Positions 36,322 to 42,645 of a DNA stretch of 42,645 bases are shown here, piece by piece (position 1 is the stretch's first letter; every line of letters begins with the position of its first letter). The position numbers and the translations under genes are program-made. The DNA lies in the NCBI RefSeq assembly GCF_020172665.1, contig NZ_CP083985.1, positions 4,085,777 through 4,128,421 on the forward strand, read 5' to 3'. Origin of the DNA: [Mycobacterium] zoologicum. GTDB lineage: Bacteria; Actinomycetota; Actinomycetes; Mycobacteriales; Mycobacteriaceae. The notes below the pieces were generated by a model. That model was not told the origin of the DNA and searched no databases. It worked only from the letters and a program-made list of their open reading frames with translations.

Positions 36322-37613
36322 CGACCTACAAAGAGCAGGTCCACACCGGCCGGCTGAGCCTGGCCGAGGTGCTGGAGGTTCTGGCCACCGACGGTCACCT
36401 GCCACTGCGCTTCACCGCCTACGACGGCAGCATCGCCGGCCCGGAGGACGCGCCGCTGGGCCTGGAGTTGCTGAACCCGCGCGGCACAACGTATCTGGCC
36501 ACCGCGCCGGGCGATCTGGGCATGGCCCGCGCGTATGTCGCCGGGGACCTTCAGGCGCACGGCGTGCATCCCGGTGATCCGTACCGGCTGCTCAAGGCCC
36601 TCGCCGACGAACTGCACTTCAAACGGCCGTCGCCACGGATGCTGACGCAGATCATCCGTTCGATCGGGATCGAGCACCTGGTACCGATCGCGCCGCCGCC
36701 GCAAGAGGCCCTCCCCCGGTGGCGACGCATCGTCGAAGGCTTGCGGCACAGCAGGTCCCGGGACGCGGAATCGATCCACCATCACTACGACGTGTCCAAC
36801 ACCTTCTACGAGTGGGTACTCGGCCCGTCGATGACCTACACCTGTGCGGTCTACCCGCACCCGGAGGCGTCCCTGGAGGAAGCCCAGGAGAACAAGTATC
36901 GGCTGGTCTTCGACAAGCTGCGGCTGCGCCCCGGCGACACGCTGCTCGATGTGGGTTGCGGCTGGGGCGGCATGGTGCGCCACGCGGCGCGGCACGGGGT
37001 GCGCACCATCGGTGCGACGCTGTCGGCTGAGCAGGCCGGCTGGGCGCAGCGCGCGATCGCCGATGACGGCCTGACCGACCTGGCCGAGGTACGTCACTGC
37101 GACTACCGCGACGTGCGGGAAACGGGCTTCGACGCGGTCTCCTCGATCGGGATGACCGAGCACATCGGCGTCGCCAACTACCACGACTACTTCGGCTTCC
37201 TCAAGTCCAGACTGCGCACCGGCGGGCTGCTGCTCAACCACTGCATCACCCGGGCGGACAACAAGTCCAGCGCGACGGCAGGCGACTTCATCGACCGCTA
37301 TGTGTTCCCGGACGGCGAGCTGACCGGGTCGGGTCGGGTCGTCAGCGAGATCCAGGACGCCGGGCTGGAGGTGCTGCACACCGAGAACCTCCGCAACCAT
37401 TACGAGCTGACCCTGCGCGACTGGTGCGCCAACCTGGTGGAGCACTGGGATTCCGCCGTCGCCGAGGTCGGTCTGGCCACCGCCAAGGTGTGGGGACTGT
37501 ACATGGCCGGTTCGCGGCTGGGTTTCGAGCACAACGTGATTCAGCTGCACCATGTGCTGGCACGTAACGGCGGCGACACCGGCCTGCCGCTACGGCCCTG
37601 GTGGCGCCCCTGA
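36318..37613 (+). CDS. CFA-type SAM-dependent fatty acid methyltransferase, copy 1 (Rv3720-like)
   Basis: A 431-residue cyclopropane-fatty-acid-synthase-family enzyme. An N-terminal lipid-related domain precedes [20 protein letters not shown], which is the CFA signature. SAM motif I is [17 protein letters not shown]; the downstream elements are [10 protein letters not shown] and LNHCITRAD. It acts on a phospholipid-bound unsaturated acyl chain, giving a cyclopropane or, with its oxidoreductase partner, a 10-methylene/methyl branch. Start and stop overlap with the preceding gene (ATGA) show coupling. A close paralogue lies at 40827-42146. Confidence 0.92.
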   Translation: MTTYKEQVHTGRLSLAEVLEVLATDGHLPLRFTAYDGSIAGPEDAPLGLELLNPRGTTYLATAPGDLGMARAYVAGDLQAHGVHPGDPYRLLKALADELHFKRPSPRMLTQIIRSIGIEHLVPIAPPPQEALPRWRRIVEGLRHSRSRDAESIHHHYDVSNTFYEWVLGPSMTYTCAVYPHPEASLEEAQENKYRLVFDKLRLRPGDTLLDVGCGWGGMVRHAARHGVRTIGATLSAEQAGWAQRAIADDGLTDLAEVRHCDYRDVRETGFDAVSSIGMTEHIGVANYHDYFGFLKSRLRTGGLLLNHCITRADNKSSATAGDFIDRYVFPDGELTGSGRVVSEIQDAGLEVLHTENLRNHYELTLRDWCANLVEHWDSAVAEVGLATAKVWGLYMAGSRLGFEHNVIQLHHVLARNGGDTGLPLRPWWRP

Positions 37614-37650
37614 CGGCGCCTTACGGCCGGGTGAATTCTGGGCGTCCAGG

Positions 37651-37679
37651 TTGACATCGCCCCACGTGATATTTAGGTT
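37651..37679 (+). promoter_or_regulatory. Consensus SigA-type promoter of the second PGRS gene
   Basis: TTGACA (37651-37656), a 17-bp spacer, then TAGGTT (37674-37679). Both elements and the spacing match the housekeeping consensus. Transcription should start near 37686, leaving a ~60-nt leader before ATG 37747. It is the best-formed promoter seen in the window. Confidence 0.75.
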
Positions 37680-37691
37680 AGGCTCTGCTTT
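37673..37691 (+). promoter_or_regulatory. IdeR (iron) box-like sequence over the -10 element
   Basis: The 19-mer TTAGGTTAGGCTCTGCTTT matches the first 12 positions of the mycobacterial IdeR box TTAGGTTAGGCTAACCTAA exactly; the right half is degenerate. It overlaps the -10 hexamer and the start point, the position expected for iron-dependent repression. Half-sites can be weak or non-functional. Confidence 0.5.
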
Positions 37692-37709
37692 GCTCAGGGG
37701 GGGCAAAGC
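37687..37709 (+). promoter_or_regulatory. 5' UTR hairpin
   Basis: GCTTTGC (37687-37693) pairs with GCAAAGC (37703-37709) across a G-rich loop. It would form at the 5' end of the PGRS mRNA and may stabilise it or affect translation. A second G-run (GGACGGGGGG) precedes the start codon and can serve as Shine-Dalgarno. Confidence 0.5.
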
Positions 37710-37746
37710 GGCATATCAATGCAATCGGGGACGGGGGGATTTTGTC

Positions 37747-39474
37747 ATGTCTGAAATTCGTCGGGGCGCACGACAACGCGGCGCCCGCACGATGCTCGGG
37801 GTAACTGCCGCGGCCGGCGCGTTCATGGCGTTCGGCGTGACGCCGGCCGCGCACGCCGACGGCGAGCTGGACGCGATTTTCGATCTGCTCGGCACGGGCA
37901 TCTTCAACGGTGGCGAATCGGATCTGGCGAGCCTAGGCACGGGCTTCGCCCCCACTGCCTTCGCACTGCCCGCCGAAGGCGGCGTGTTCGGCGGTCCGAT
38001 CGACTACGCCCAGCTGTTCGACCAGTTCTTCTACTCGCCGATGCACGACATGCAGCAGGCTTGGATCACCAGCCCGATGGGCATCATGTTCGACACCGCC
38101 CTGAATCAGATGGCCGGCCAGACCCTGATCGGCAACGGCGCCGACGGCATCGACGGTGGCACCCTGGAGCAGGCGGCGGGCGGCAACGGCGGACTGTGGT
38201 TCGGTGACGGCGGCGACGGCGGCACCTCCGCCGAAGGGGTCGGCGGTGTCGGCGGCAACGCCGGAAGCTTCGGCAACGGCGGTGACGGCGGCGCGGGCGC
38301 CAGCGGCCTGCCGCTGCTGGGCGGCGCGGGCGGCGCGGGCGGCGACGGCGGGTCCGGCGGAACCTTCCTGGGCAACGGCGGGACGGGCGGCGCCGGCGGC
38401 AACGGCGCCGCGGGCCTGACGAACGTACTGCTCGGCGCCGGAAACGACGGCGGAGCCGGCGGCAACGGCGGCGACGCGCGTGGTCTGTTCTTCGGCAACG
38501 GTGGCGTTGGCGGCGTCGGCGGCGACGGTGGGGCCGGGCTGTCCGGGGCGCCCGGTGCGCTGGGCCTGATCGGCTCGGCCGGCGGTGCCGGCGGCGACGC
38601 CGGCCTGGGTGGAAACGGCGGCGACGCCGCCCGCTTCGGCGACGGCGGGATCGGCGGGGCCGGTGGCAACGGCGGTGAAGGTGGAATCGGCGGTCCAGGT
38701 GTGCTGCCGGCCGACGGGTTCGCCGGCGGTGCCGGTGGCGCGGCCGGTGACGGTGGTATCGGTGGGGCCGGCGGCTCGCTCTACGGCAACGGCGGAACCG
38801 GGGGCGTCGGCGGTAACGGCGGCGTGGGTGGCACCGGCGGTTTCGGGTTCCTGGGCTTGCTCAACCAGCCGGGTCTGATCAACGGTGACGGCGGCAACGG
38901 CGGCGCCGGCGGCCTCGGCGGTGCGGCCGGTGTCGGCGGTGCTGGTGGCACCGCGTCGGCCGGTCTGGGCGGCGACGGCGGGGCCGGCGGCCTCGGCGGT
39001 GGCGGCGGCAAGGGCGGCGCCGGCGGGCAAGGCGCCATCGGAGTCCTCGGGATCGGTACCACCGGAGCCGGAGGCGACGGCGGTAACGGCGGCGCGGCCG
39101 GGGACGGCGGCGAGGGCGGTAACGGCGGCGCCGGAGGGGCCGGCTCGTCCGGCGACGGCACCGGCGGAGCCGGCGGCCGCGGCGGCACCGGCGGCGAGAG
39201 CGGCAGTGGCGGCAACGGCGGGCTCGGTGTGGTCAGCGTTGACGGCCAAGCCGGTGGCGACGGAGGCGACAGTCCGGTCGGCGGCGACGGCGGCGACGGT
39301 GGTGACGGCGGCACAGGCGGCGGCGCGGCCGGTGCGGGCGGTGCGGCCGGCGACGGCGGCACGGCGGGCAGCGGCGGTCTGGGCGTGCTCGGGCCCGGCG
39401 GTCTGCTCGGGACCGGCGATAACGGGACCGCAGCCGGTAACGGCACGGCCGGGGCCAACGGCACCGCGGGCTGA
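37747..39474 (+). CDS. PGRS-repeat protein with Sec-type signal and no PE domain, second copy
   Basis: A 575-residue protein. Residues 1-37 form a signal peptide (twin-Arg-like RR and RGAR at the start, core [17 protein letters not shown], cleavage AHA|D). A unique N-terminal part (38-~92) precedes a shared domain (~93-155): Y-S-P-M-H-x5-[31 protein letters not shown] repeats (GGNGGxGG, GGAGG) run to the C-terminus. No PE domain is present. The same domain order occurs at 15865-18507. The promoter is near consensus and overlapped by an IdeR-like box. It separates the two CFA-methyltransferase paralogues. Surface or secreted; function unknown. Confidence 0.86.
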   Translation: MSEIRRGARQRGARTMLGVTAAAGAFMAFGVTPAAHADGELDAIFDLLGTGIFNGGESDLASLGTGFAPTAFALPAEGGVFGGPIDYAQLFDQFFYSPMHDMQQAWITSPMGIMFDTALNQMAGQTLIGNGADGIDGGTLEQAAGGNGGLWFGDGGDGGTSAEGVGGVGGNAGSFGNGGDGGAGASGLPLLGGAGGAGGDGGSGGTFLGNGGTGGAGGNGAAGLTNVLLGAGNDGGAGGNGGDARGLFFGNGGVGGVGGDGGAGLSGAPGALGLIGSAGGAGGDAGLGGNGGDAARFGDGGIGGAGGNGGEGGIGGPGVLPADGFAGGAGGAAGDGGIGGAGGSLYGNGGTGGVGGNGGVGGTGGFGFLGLLNQPGLINGDGGNGGAGGLGGAAGVGGAGGTASAGLGGDGGAGGLGGGGGKGGAGGQGAIGVLGIGTTGAGGDGGNGGAAGDGGEGGNGGAGGAGSSGDGTGGAGGRGGTGGESGSGGNGGLGVVSVDGQAGGDGGDSPVGGDGGDGGDGGTGGGAAGAGGAAGDGGTAGSGGLGVLGPGGLLGTGDNGTAAGNGTAGANGTAG

Positions 39475-39485
39475 TACCGAATCGC

Positions 39486-39524
39486 AACGGCCGCCGGCTG
39501 ACCCTGGGTCAGCCGGCGGCCGTT
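39486..39524. terminator. 19-bp perfect hairpin terminator between PGRS gene and monooxygenase gene
   Basis: AACGGCCGCCGGCTGACCC (39486-39504) and its reverse complement (39506-39524) form a very strong stem with a minimal loop, followed on the plus strand by TTTCGTTT. It ends the PGRS transcript. Its 3' arm lies inside the last codons of the convergent monooxygenase gene, so it serves both directions. Confidence 0.85.
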
Positions 39525-40753
39525 TCGTTTGAATCCGGCCGGCGCGCGAAGACCGGTGCCCGCTCGGGGCGCACCCCGACCCCCACCAGGAAGGCGGGGA
39601 TCCCCGAGAGCCACGGCAGCCGCCTGAGCACGACGCCGAAGGCGGCCGGTGGGTTCAGGTTTCCGCCGCGCAGGACCCCGTCGAGTCCCAGGTGCAGCAC
39701 CCGCTGGACGGTCTGGGTGACAACGGTGGGCACGATCCGGCGCCGGTGCACCGCGGCCAGATCACGGCCGGTGACGTGGCCTCGTCGCAACGGTTCGGCC
39801 AGAATCCTCGCCGCGGCCACCGCGTCCTGCACCGCGAGGTTGATGCCGACACCGCCCGCCGGTGACATGGCATGCGCCGCGTCGCCGATGCACAACAGGC
39901 CGTCGACGTTCCAGCGCCGCAGTCGATTCACCTTCACGTCAAGATGTTTGACGTCGTCCATCGAGCCCAGTGCCGACACATCAGCCTCCGGGATGAGTTC
40001 GAGGACGTCGTTGCGGAAGGCTTCGATGCCGCGCGCCCGCAACGCCGCCGCATCGCTCTTGGCTCCCAGATAGGCGACTTGAAAGTAGCCCTCGCGCGGA
40101 ATCATGATCGCGGCCCTGCCCGGGCCGAGGCGCGGCAGCAGCGTGGGTTGCCCTGCGCCGTCTCTGGGCAGCCGGAACCACCACACGTCGAAGTTCACGC
40201 CGAACTCGCGTGCGCTCAGGCCGGCCTCCTGCCGTGCGATCGACCACCGGCCGTCGCAGGCCACCGTCAGCCCGGCACGCAGTTCGCCGGGGCCGTCCGG
40301 GCTTTGGTAGCGCACGCCGACGACCCGGCCGTTCTCGTGCAGCAGTCCGGTGACTTCGGTCTGCATCCGCAGCGTGAAAGTCGGCTCGGCCTGCGCGGCC
40401 TCGGCGAGCAGATTCAACAGATCCCATTGCGGCACCATCGCGATATAGGGATGGGGCTGTCGCCGTAGCCGCCCGAAGTCGACCACGGTGACGCCCTGTC
40501 CGGCCACATCGAGGGTGACCTGGTGGATCTCGCTGTGCGACAACGTCGTAAACCGATCCCAGAGCCCGAGTTCGTCGATCAGCCGCAGCGTGGTGGGATG
40601 CACGGTGTCGCCGCGGAAGTCACGCAGGAAGTCGGGGTGCTTCTCCAACAGCGTCACCTCGACGCCCGCTCGGGCCAGCAGCAGACCCAGCACCATTCCC
40701 GCGGGGCCACCGCCGACGATCGCACAGGTGGTCGTTTCAGCCATATCGCCCAT
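39509..40753 (-). CDS. Group A FAD-dependent monooxygenase/oxidoreductase (PHBH/UbiH fold)
   Basis: A 414-residue flavoprotein. The N-terminal GxGxxG motif is CAIVGGGPAGMVLGLLLARAG; the central DG motif is TVACDGRWSIARQEAGL. The FAD ribityl motif is LCIGDAAHAMSPAGGVGINL. These define the PHBH-fold hydroxylase family acting on aromatic or polyketide-type substrates; the substrate here is unknown. A TAACCT -10 box lies 9 nt before ATG 40753; ATG 40744 (MAETTT) is an alternative. The last codons lie in a terminator hairpin. It is not part of the expected M. tuberculosis order at this site. Confidence 0.88.
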   Translation of the reverse strand: MGDMAETTTCAIVGGGPAGMVLGLLLARAGVEVTLLEKHPDFLRDFRGDTVHPTTLRLIDELGLWDRFTTLSHSEIHQVTLDVAGQGVTVVDFGRLRRQPHPYIAMVPQWDLLNLLAEAAQAEPTFTLRMQTEVTGLLHENGRVVGVRYQSPDGPGELRAGLTVACDGRWSIARQEAGLSAREFGVNFDVWWFRLPRDGAGQPTLLPRLGPGRAAIMIPREGYFQVAYLGAKSDAAALRARGIEAFRNDVLELIPEADVSALGSMDDVKHLDVKVNRLRRWNVDGLLCIGDAAHAMSPAGGVGINLAVQDAVAAARILAEPLRRGHVTGRDLAAVHRRRIVPTVVTQTVQRVLHLGLDGVLRGGNLNPPAAFGVVLRRLPWLSGIPAFLVGVGVRPERAPVFARRPDSNETAAG

Positions 40754-40826
40754 CGGATCGCAAGGTTACGCGTGTTTGAGATGCCGTCCGGGTGGTTATC
40801 CGCATCTGGGCTGAGGAGGGCACACC

Positions 40827-42146
40827 ATGACTGCGAAGACACTGACGAAGGACACGTCGATCACCACGAACGGCAAGCTGGGGTTGGCCGAGATTCTGGT
40901 GCTGCTCTCCGGTGGCGGGCAACCGCCGGTCAAGGTCACCGCCTACGACGGCAGCAGTGTCGGCCCTGACGACGCCGACCTGGCTGTGAATCTACTGAAT
41001 CCGCGCGCCACCACCTACCTGGCCACCTCGCTGGGTCAACTCGGGATCGCCCGGTCCTACATCGCCGGCGATCTGGAACTGCGCGGCGTGCACCCGGGAA
41101 ACCCCTACGAGATGCTCAAGGCCCTGGCGGATCTGGAATTCAAGCAGCCGTCGCCACAGACGCTGGTCAACATCGTCCGCTCGATCGGTTTGCGCAATCT
41201 GCGGCCGATCGCGCCGCCGGCCGAGGAGGCACCGGCCAAATGGCGCCGCCGCCTCTCGGCCGGATTGCGCCACTCGAAAGCCCGTGACGCTGACGCCATC
41301 CACCACCACTACGACGTGTCCAACACCTTCTACGAATGGGTGCTGGGCCCGTCGATGACCTACACCTGCGCGGTCTACCCGAGCGCGAACGCGACGCTGG
41401 AGGAAGCCCAGGAGAACAAGTACCGGCTGATCTTCGAAAAGCTGCGGCTGCAGCCGGGCGATCGGCTGCTCGACGTGGGCTGCGGCTGGGGCGGCATGGT
41501 GCGTTACGCCGCCCGCCGTGGGGTTCACGCGGTCGGTGCCACCCTGGCGGCAGAGCAGGTGGCCTGGGCGCGGCAGGCGATCGCCGACGAGGGCCTGTCC
41601 GAATTCGCCGAAGTTCGGCACTGCGACTACCGCGATGTGCGCGAGACCGGGTTCGACGCCGTCTCGTCGATCGGGATGACCGAGCACATCGGGGTGAAGA
41701 ACTACCCGGCGTACTTCGGCTTTCTCAAGTCGAAACTGCGCAGTGGCGGCCTGCTGCTCAACCACTGCATCACGACGGCGGACAACTCGGTATACAAGGG
41801 CGATGCCTTCAGCGACCGGTACGTCTTCCCGGACGGGGAGCTCACCGGTGTGGGGAGCATCGTCACGCAGATCCAGCGGACCGGTTTCGAGGTGCTGCAC
41901 GAGGAGGACTTCCGGCTGCACTACGCCAAGACGCTGCGCGCCTGGTGTCAGAACCTGGTCGACCACTGGGACGAGGCCGTCGCCGAGGTCGGGCTGGGCC
42001 GGGCCAAGGTGTGGGGCATGTACATGGCGGCGGCGGTACTCGGCTTCGAGCGCAACCTATGCCAGCTGCACCATGTGCTGGCCGGCAACGTCGACGAGCG
42101 GGGTGACGACGGCGACTTGCCGATGCGGCCCTGGTGGACTCCCTAA
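40827..42146 (+). CDS. CFA-type SAM-dependent fatty acid methyltransferase, copy 2
   Basis: A 439-residue paralogue of the enzyme at 36318-37613 with clearly high identity throughout: shared [56 protein letters not shown] and the PLRPWW/PMRPWW end. GAGGAGGG precedes the ATG. Unlike copy 1 it has no oxidoreductase partner gene beside it, so it may make cyclopropane or methylene products alone or share the partner. It is 4 bp from the convergent dnaX stop, the position expected for Rv3720, which suggests local duplication with the PGRS and monooxygenase genes in between. Confidence 0.92.
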   Translation: MTAKTLTKDTSITTNGKLGLAEILVLLSGGGQPPVKVTAYDGSSVGPDDADLAVNLLNPRATTYLATSLGQLGIARSYIAGDLELRGVHPGNPYEMLKALADLEFKQPSPQTLVNIVRSIGLRNLRPIAPPAEEAPAKWRRRLSAGLRHSKARDADAIHHHYDVSNTFYEWVLGPSMTYTCAVYPSANATLEEAQENKYRLIFEKLRLQPGDRLLDVGCGWGGMVRYAARRGVHAVGATLAAEQVAWARQAIADEGLSEFAEVRHCDYRDVRETGFDAVSSIGMTEHIGVKNYPAYFGFLKSKLRSGGLLLNHCITTADNSVYKGDAFSDRYVFPDGELTGVGSIVTQIQRTGFEVLHEEDFRLHYAKTLRAWCQNLVDHWDEAVAEVGLGRAKVWGMYMAAAVLGFERNLCQLHHVLAGNVDERGDDGDLPMRPWWTP

Positions 42147-42150
42147 CCCG

Positions 42151-42625
42151 TCAGTCGCCGCCGATCCGTCGGGCACCCAGCTCGTTCTGCAACAACTCCA
42201 GCGCCACTTCTTCGGGGTCGCGGCGCGGCGCGGCATCGGCGGCGTCCACAGCGGCCTCAGCCAGCATGGCTTCCTCGTCGGCCCGCTGAGCCGAGACCGG
42301 GTCGACGGCGGGCGCGGTGGGCGACGCGGCTTCCGGTGCGGGGCCGCCGGGTTCGCAACGCACCCGCCAGTTCACCCCGAGCGCATCCTTGAGCGCCTCG
42401 GTGATGACGTCGGCGTTGCGCTGTTCGGAGAGTCGCTTGGCCAGCGGCGCCGACTCGTGGGTCAGCACCAGGGTGTTGCCGTCCACCGTGCGCACGGTCG
42501 CCCCGGCCAGCATCACCTCGGTGGTACGGCTGCGCTGGCGCACCTTGTCGCGCACCGTGGGCCACATCGCGCGTACCGCGGCGGCGTCGGGCTCGCCCTG
42601 GGCTGCGGCCGCAGCGGGCGGAGGC
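42151..42625 (-). CDS. dnaX: DNA polymerase III subunit gamma/tau, C-terminal fragment (truncated at contig end)
   Basis: About 158 C-terminal residues of the clamp-loader subunit. The piece has the tau-type C-terminal fold (VRAMWPTVRDKVRQRSRTTE, NTLVLTHESAPLAKRLSEQR, ADVITEALKDALGVNWRVRC). An Ala/Pro-rich linker and the conserved end VALELLQNELGARRIGGD follow. The ATPase part lies beyond the contig edge. Codons past 42625 come from the adapter. It matches Rv3721c by position. Confidence 0.88.
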
Positions 42626-42645
42626 CTGTCTCTTATACACATCTC
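42626..42645. other. Tn5 mosaic-end (Nextera) adapter remnant
   Basis: CTGTCTCTTATACACATCTC is the reverse complement of the adapter at position 1 plus one base. It cuts dnaX and marks the contig end as a library artefact. Confidence 0.97.

Noticed and set aside
37747..37863. Tat signal for the second PGRS protein
   Set aside because: The start has RR and RGAR but no S-R-R-x-F-L-K-type motif, so a Sec signal is the simpler reading; Tat export is not excluded.
37933..39249. Long minus-strand open frames across the second PGRS gene
   Set aside because: Same antisense effect of Gly-rich coding; they are Ala/Pro-rich with no recognisable features.

Overview
The window is a 42.6-kb assembled contig from a mycobacterium (Mycobacteriaceae). 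The support is high GC, many GTG starts, PGRS-type glycine-rich proteins, a mycobacterial ergothioneine cluster, and gene order that follows M. tuberculosis Rv3694c to Rv3721c (recalled synteny, not searched). Both ends carry the Tn5/Nextera mosaic-end adapter (1-19 and 42626-42645), so the contig edges are library artefacts. The last gene, dnaX, is cut there. I saw no rRNA, tRNA, CRISPR array, prophage or intact insertion sequence.

Layout. 1-5.0 kb: a SpoIIM/DUF95-like membrane protein diverges from an RDD membrane protein across a tandem-repeat intergenic region. A PadR regulator follows, then a glpK-secreted HNH nuclease pair on the minus strand. 5.3-8.2 kb: a large membrane-anchored protein with Pro-rich and GLFG-repeat tails, then a methyltransferase. 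8.25-12.4 kb: egtA-egtB-egtC-egtD (ergothioneine) without egtE. 12.5-15.8 kb: a PknH-type sensor-domain protein, ohr, katA and two paralogous small membrane proteins, one with a His-rich tail. With egtABCD this makes a redox-defence block. 15.9-18.5 kb: the first PGRS protein, with a Sec-type signal peptide and no PE domain. 18.8-24.2 kb: a DUF4185 protein, asd and ask (minus strand), diverging from leuA, which has a leucine-codon leader peptide and a candidate pseudoknot. 24.3-28 kb: an orphan secreted protein, a DnaQ-BRCT exonuclease, then murT-gatD (peptidoglycan amidation).

28-32.1 kb: a PucR/CdaR-type regulator followed by the translationally coupled alkB-rubA1-rubA2-rubB alkane hydroxylase operon, inserted relative to M. 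tuberculosis order. 32.1-34.9 kb: an AbiEi/DUF559-like protein, recR and a YbaB nucleoid protein on the minus strand, then the Ami1 amidase. 34.9-42.1 kb: an FAD-binding oxidoreductase and CFA-type methyltransferase pair (10-methyl fatty acid type). Next come a second PE-less PGRS protein under a near-consensus promoter overlapped by an IdeR-box-like sequence, a group A flavin monooxygenase, and a second CFA methyltransferase paralogue. The dnaX 3' end closes the contig.

Two patterns cut across the window. Eight genes have a TANNNT hexamer 6-7 nt before an ATG/GTG start, the signature of leaderless mycobacterial transcripts; this decided several start calls (egtA, murT, the leuA leader). The places where this genome departs from M. 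tuberculosis order (PadR/HNH, GLFG protein, ohr-katA-small proteins-PGRS, alk operon, PGRS-monooxygenase-second CFA gene) are its accessory content and hold most of the interesting observations.
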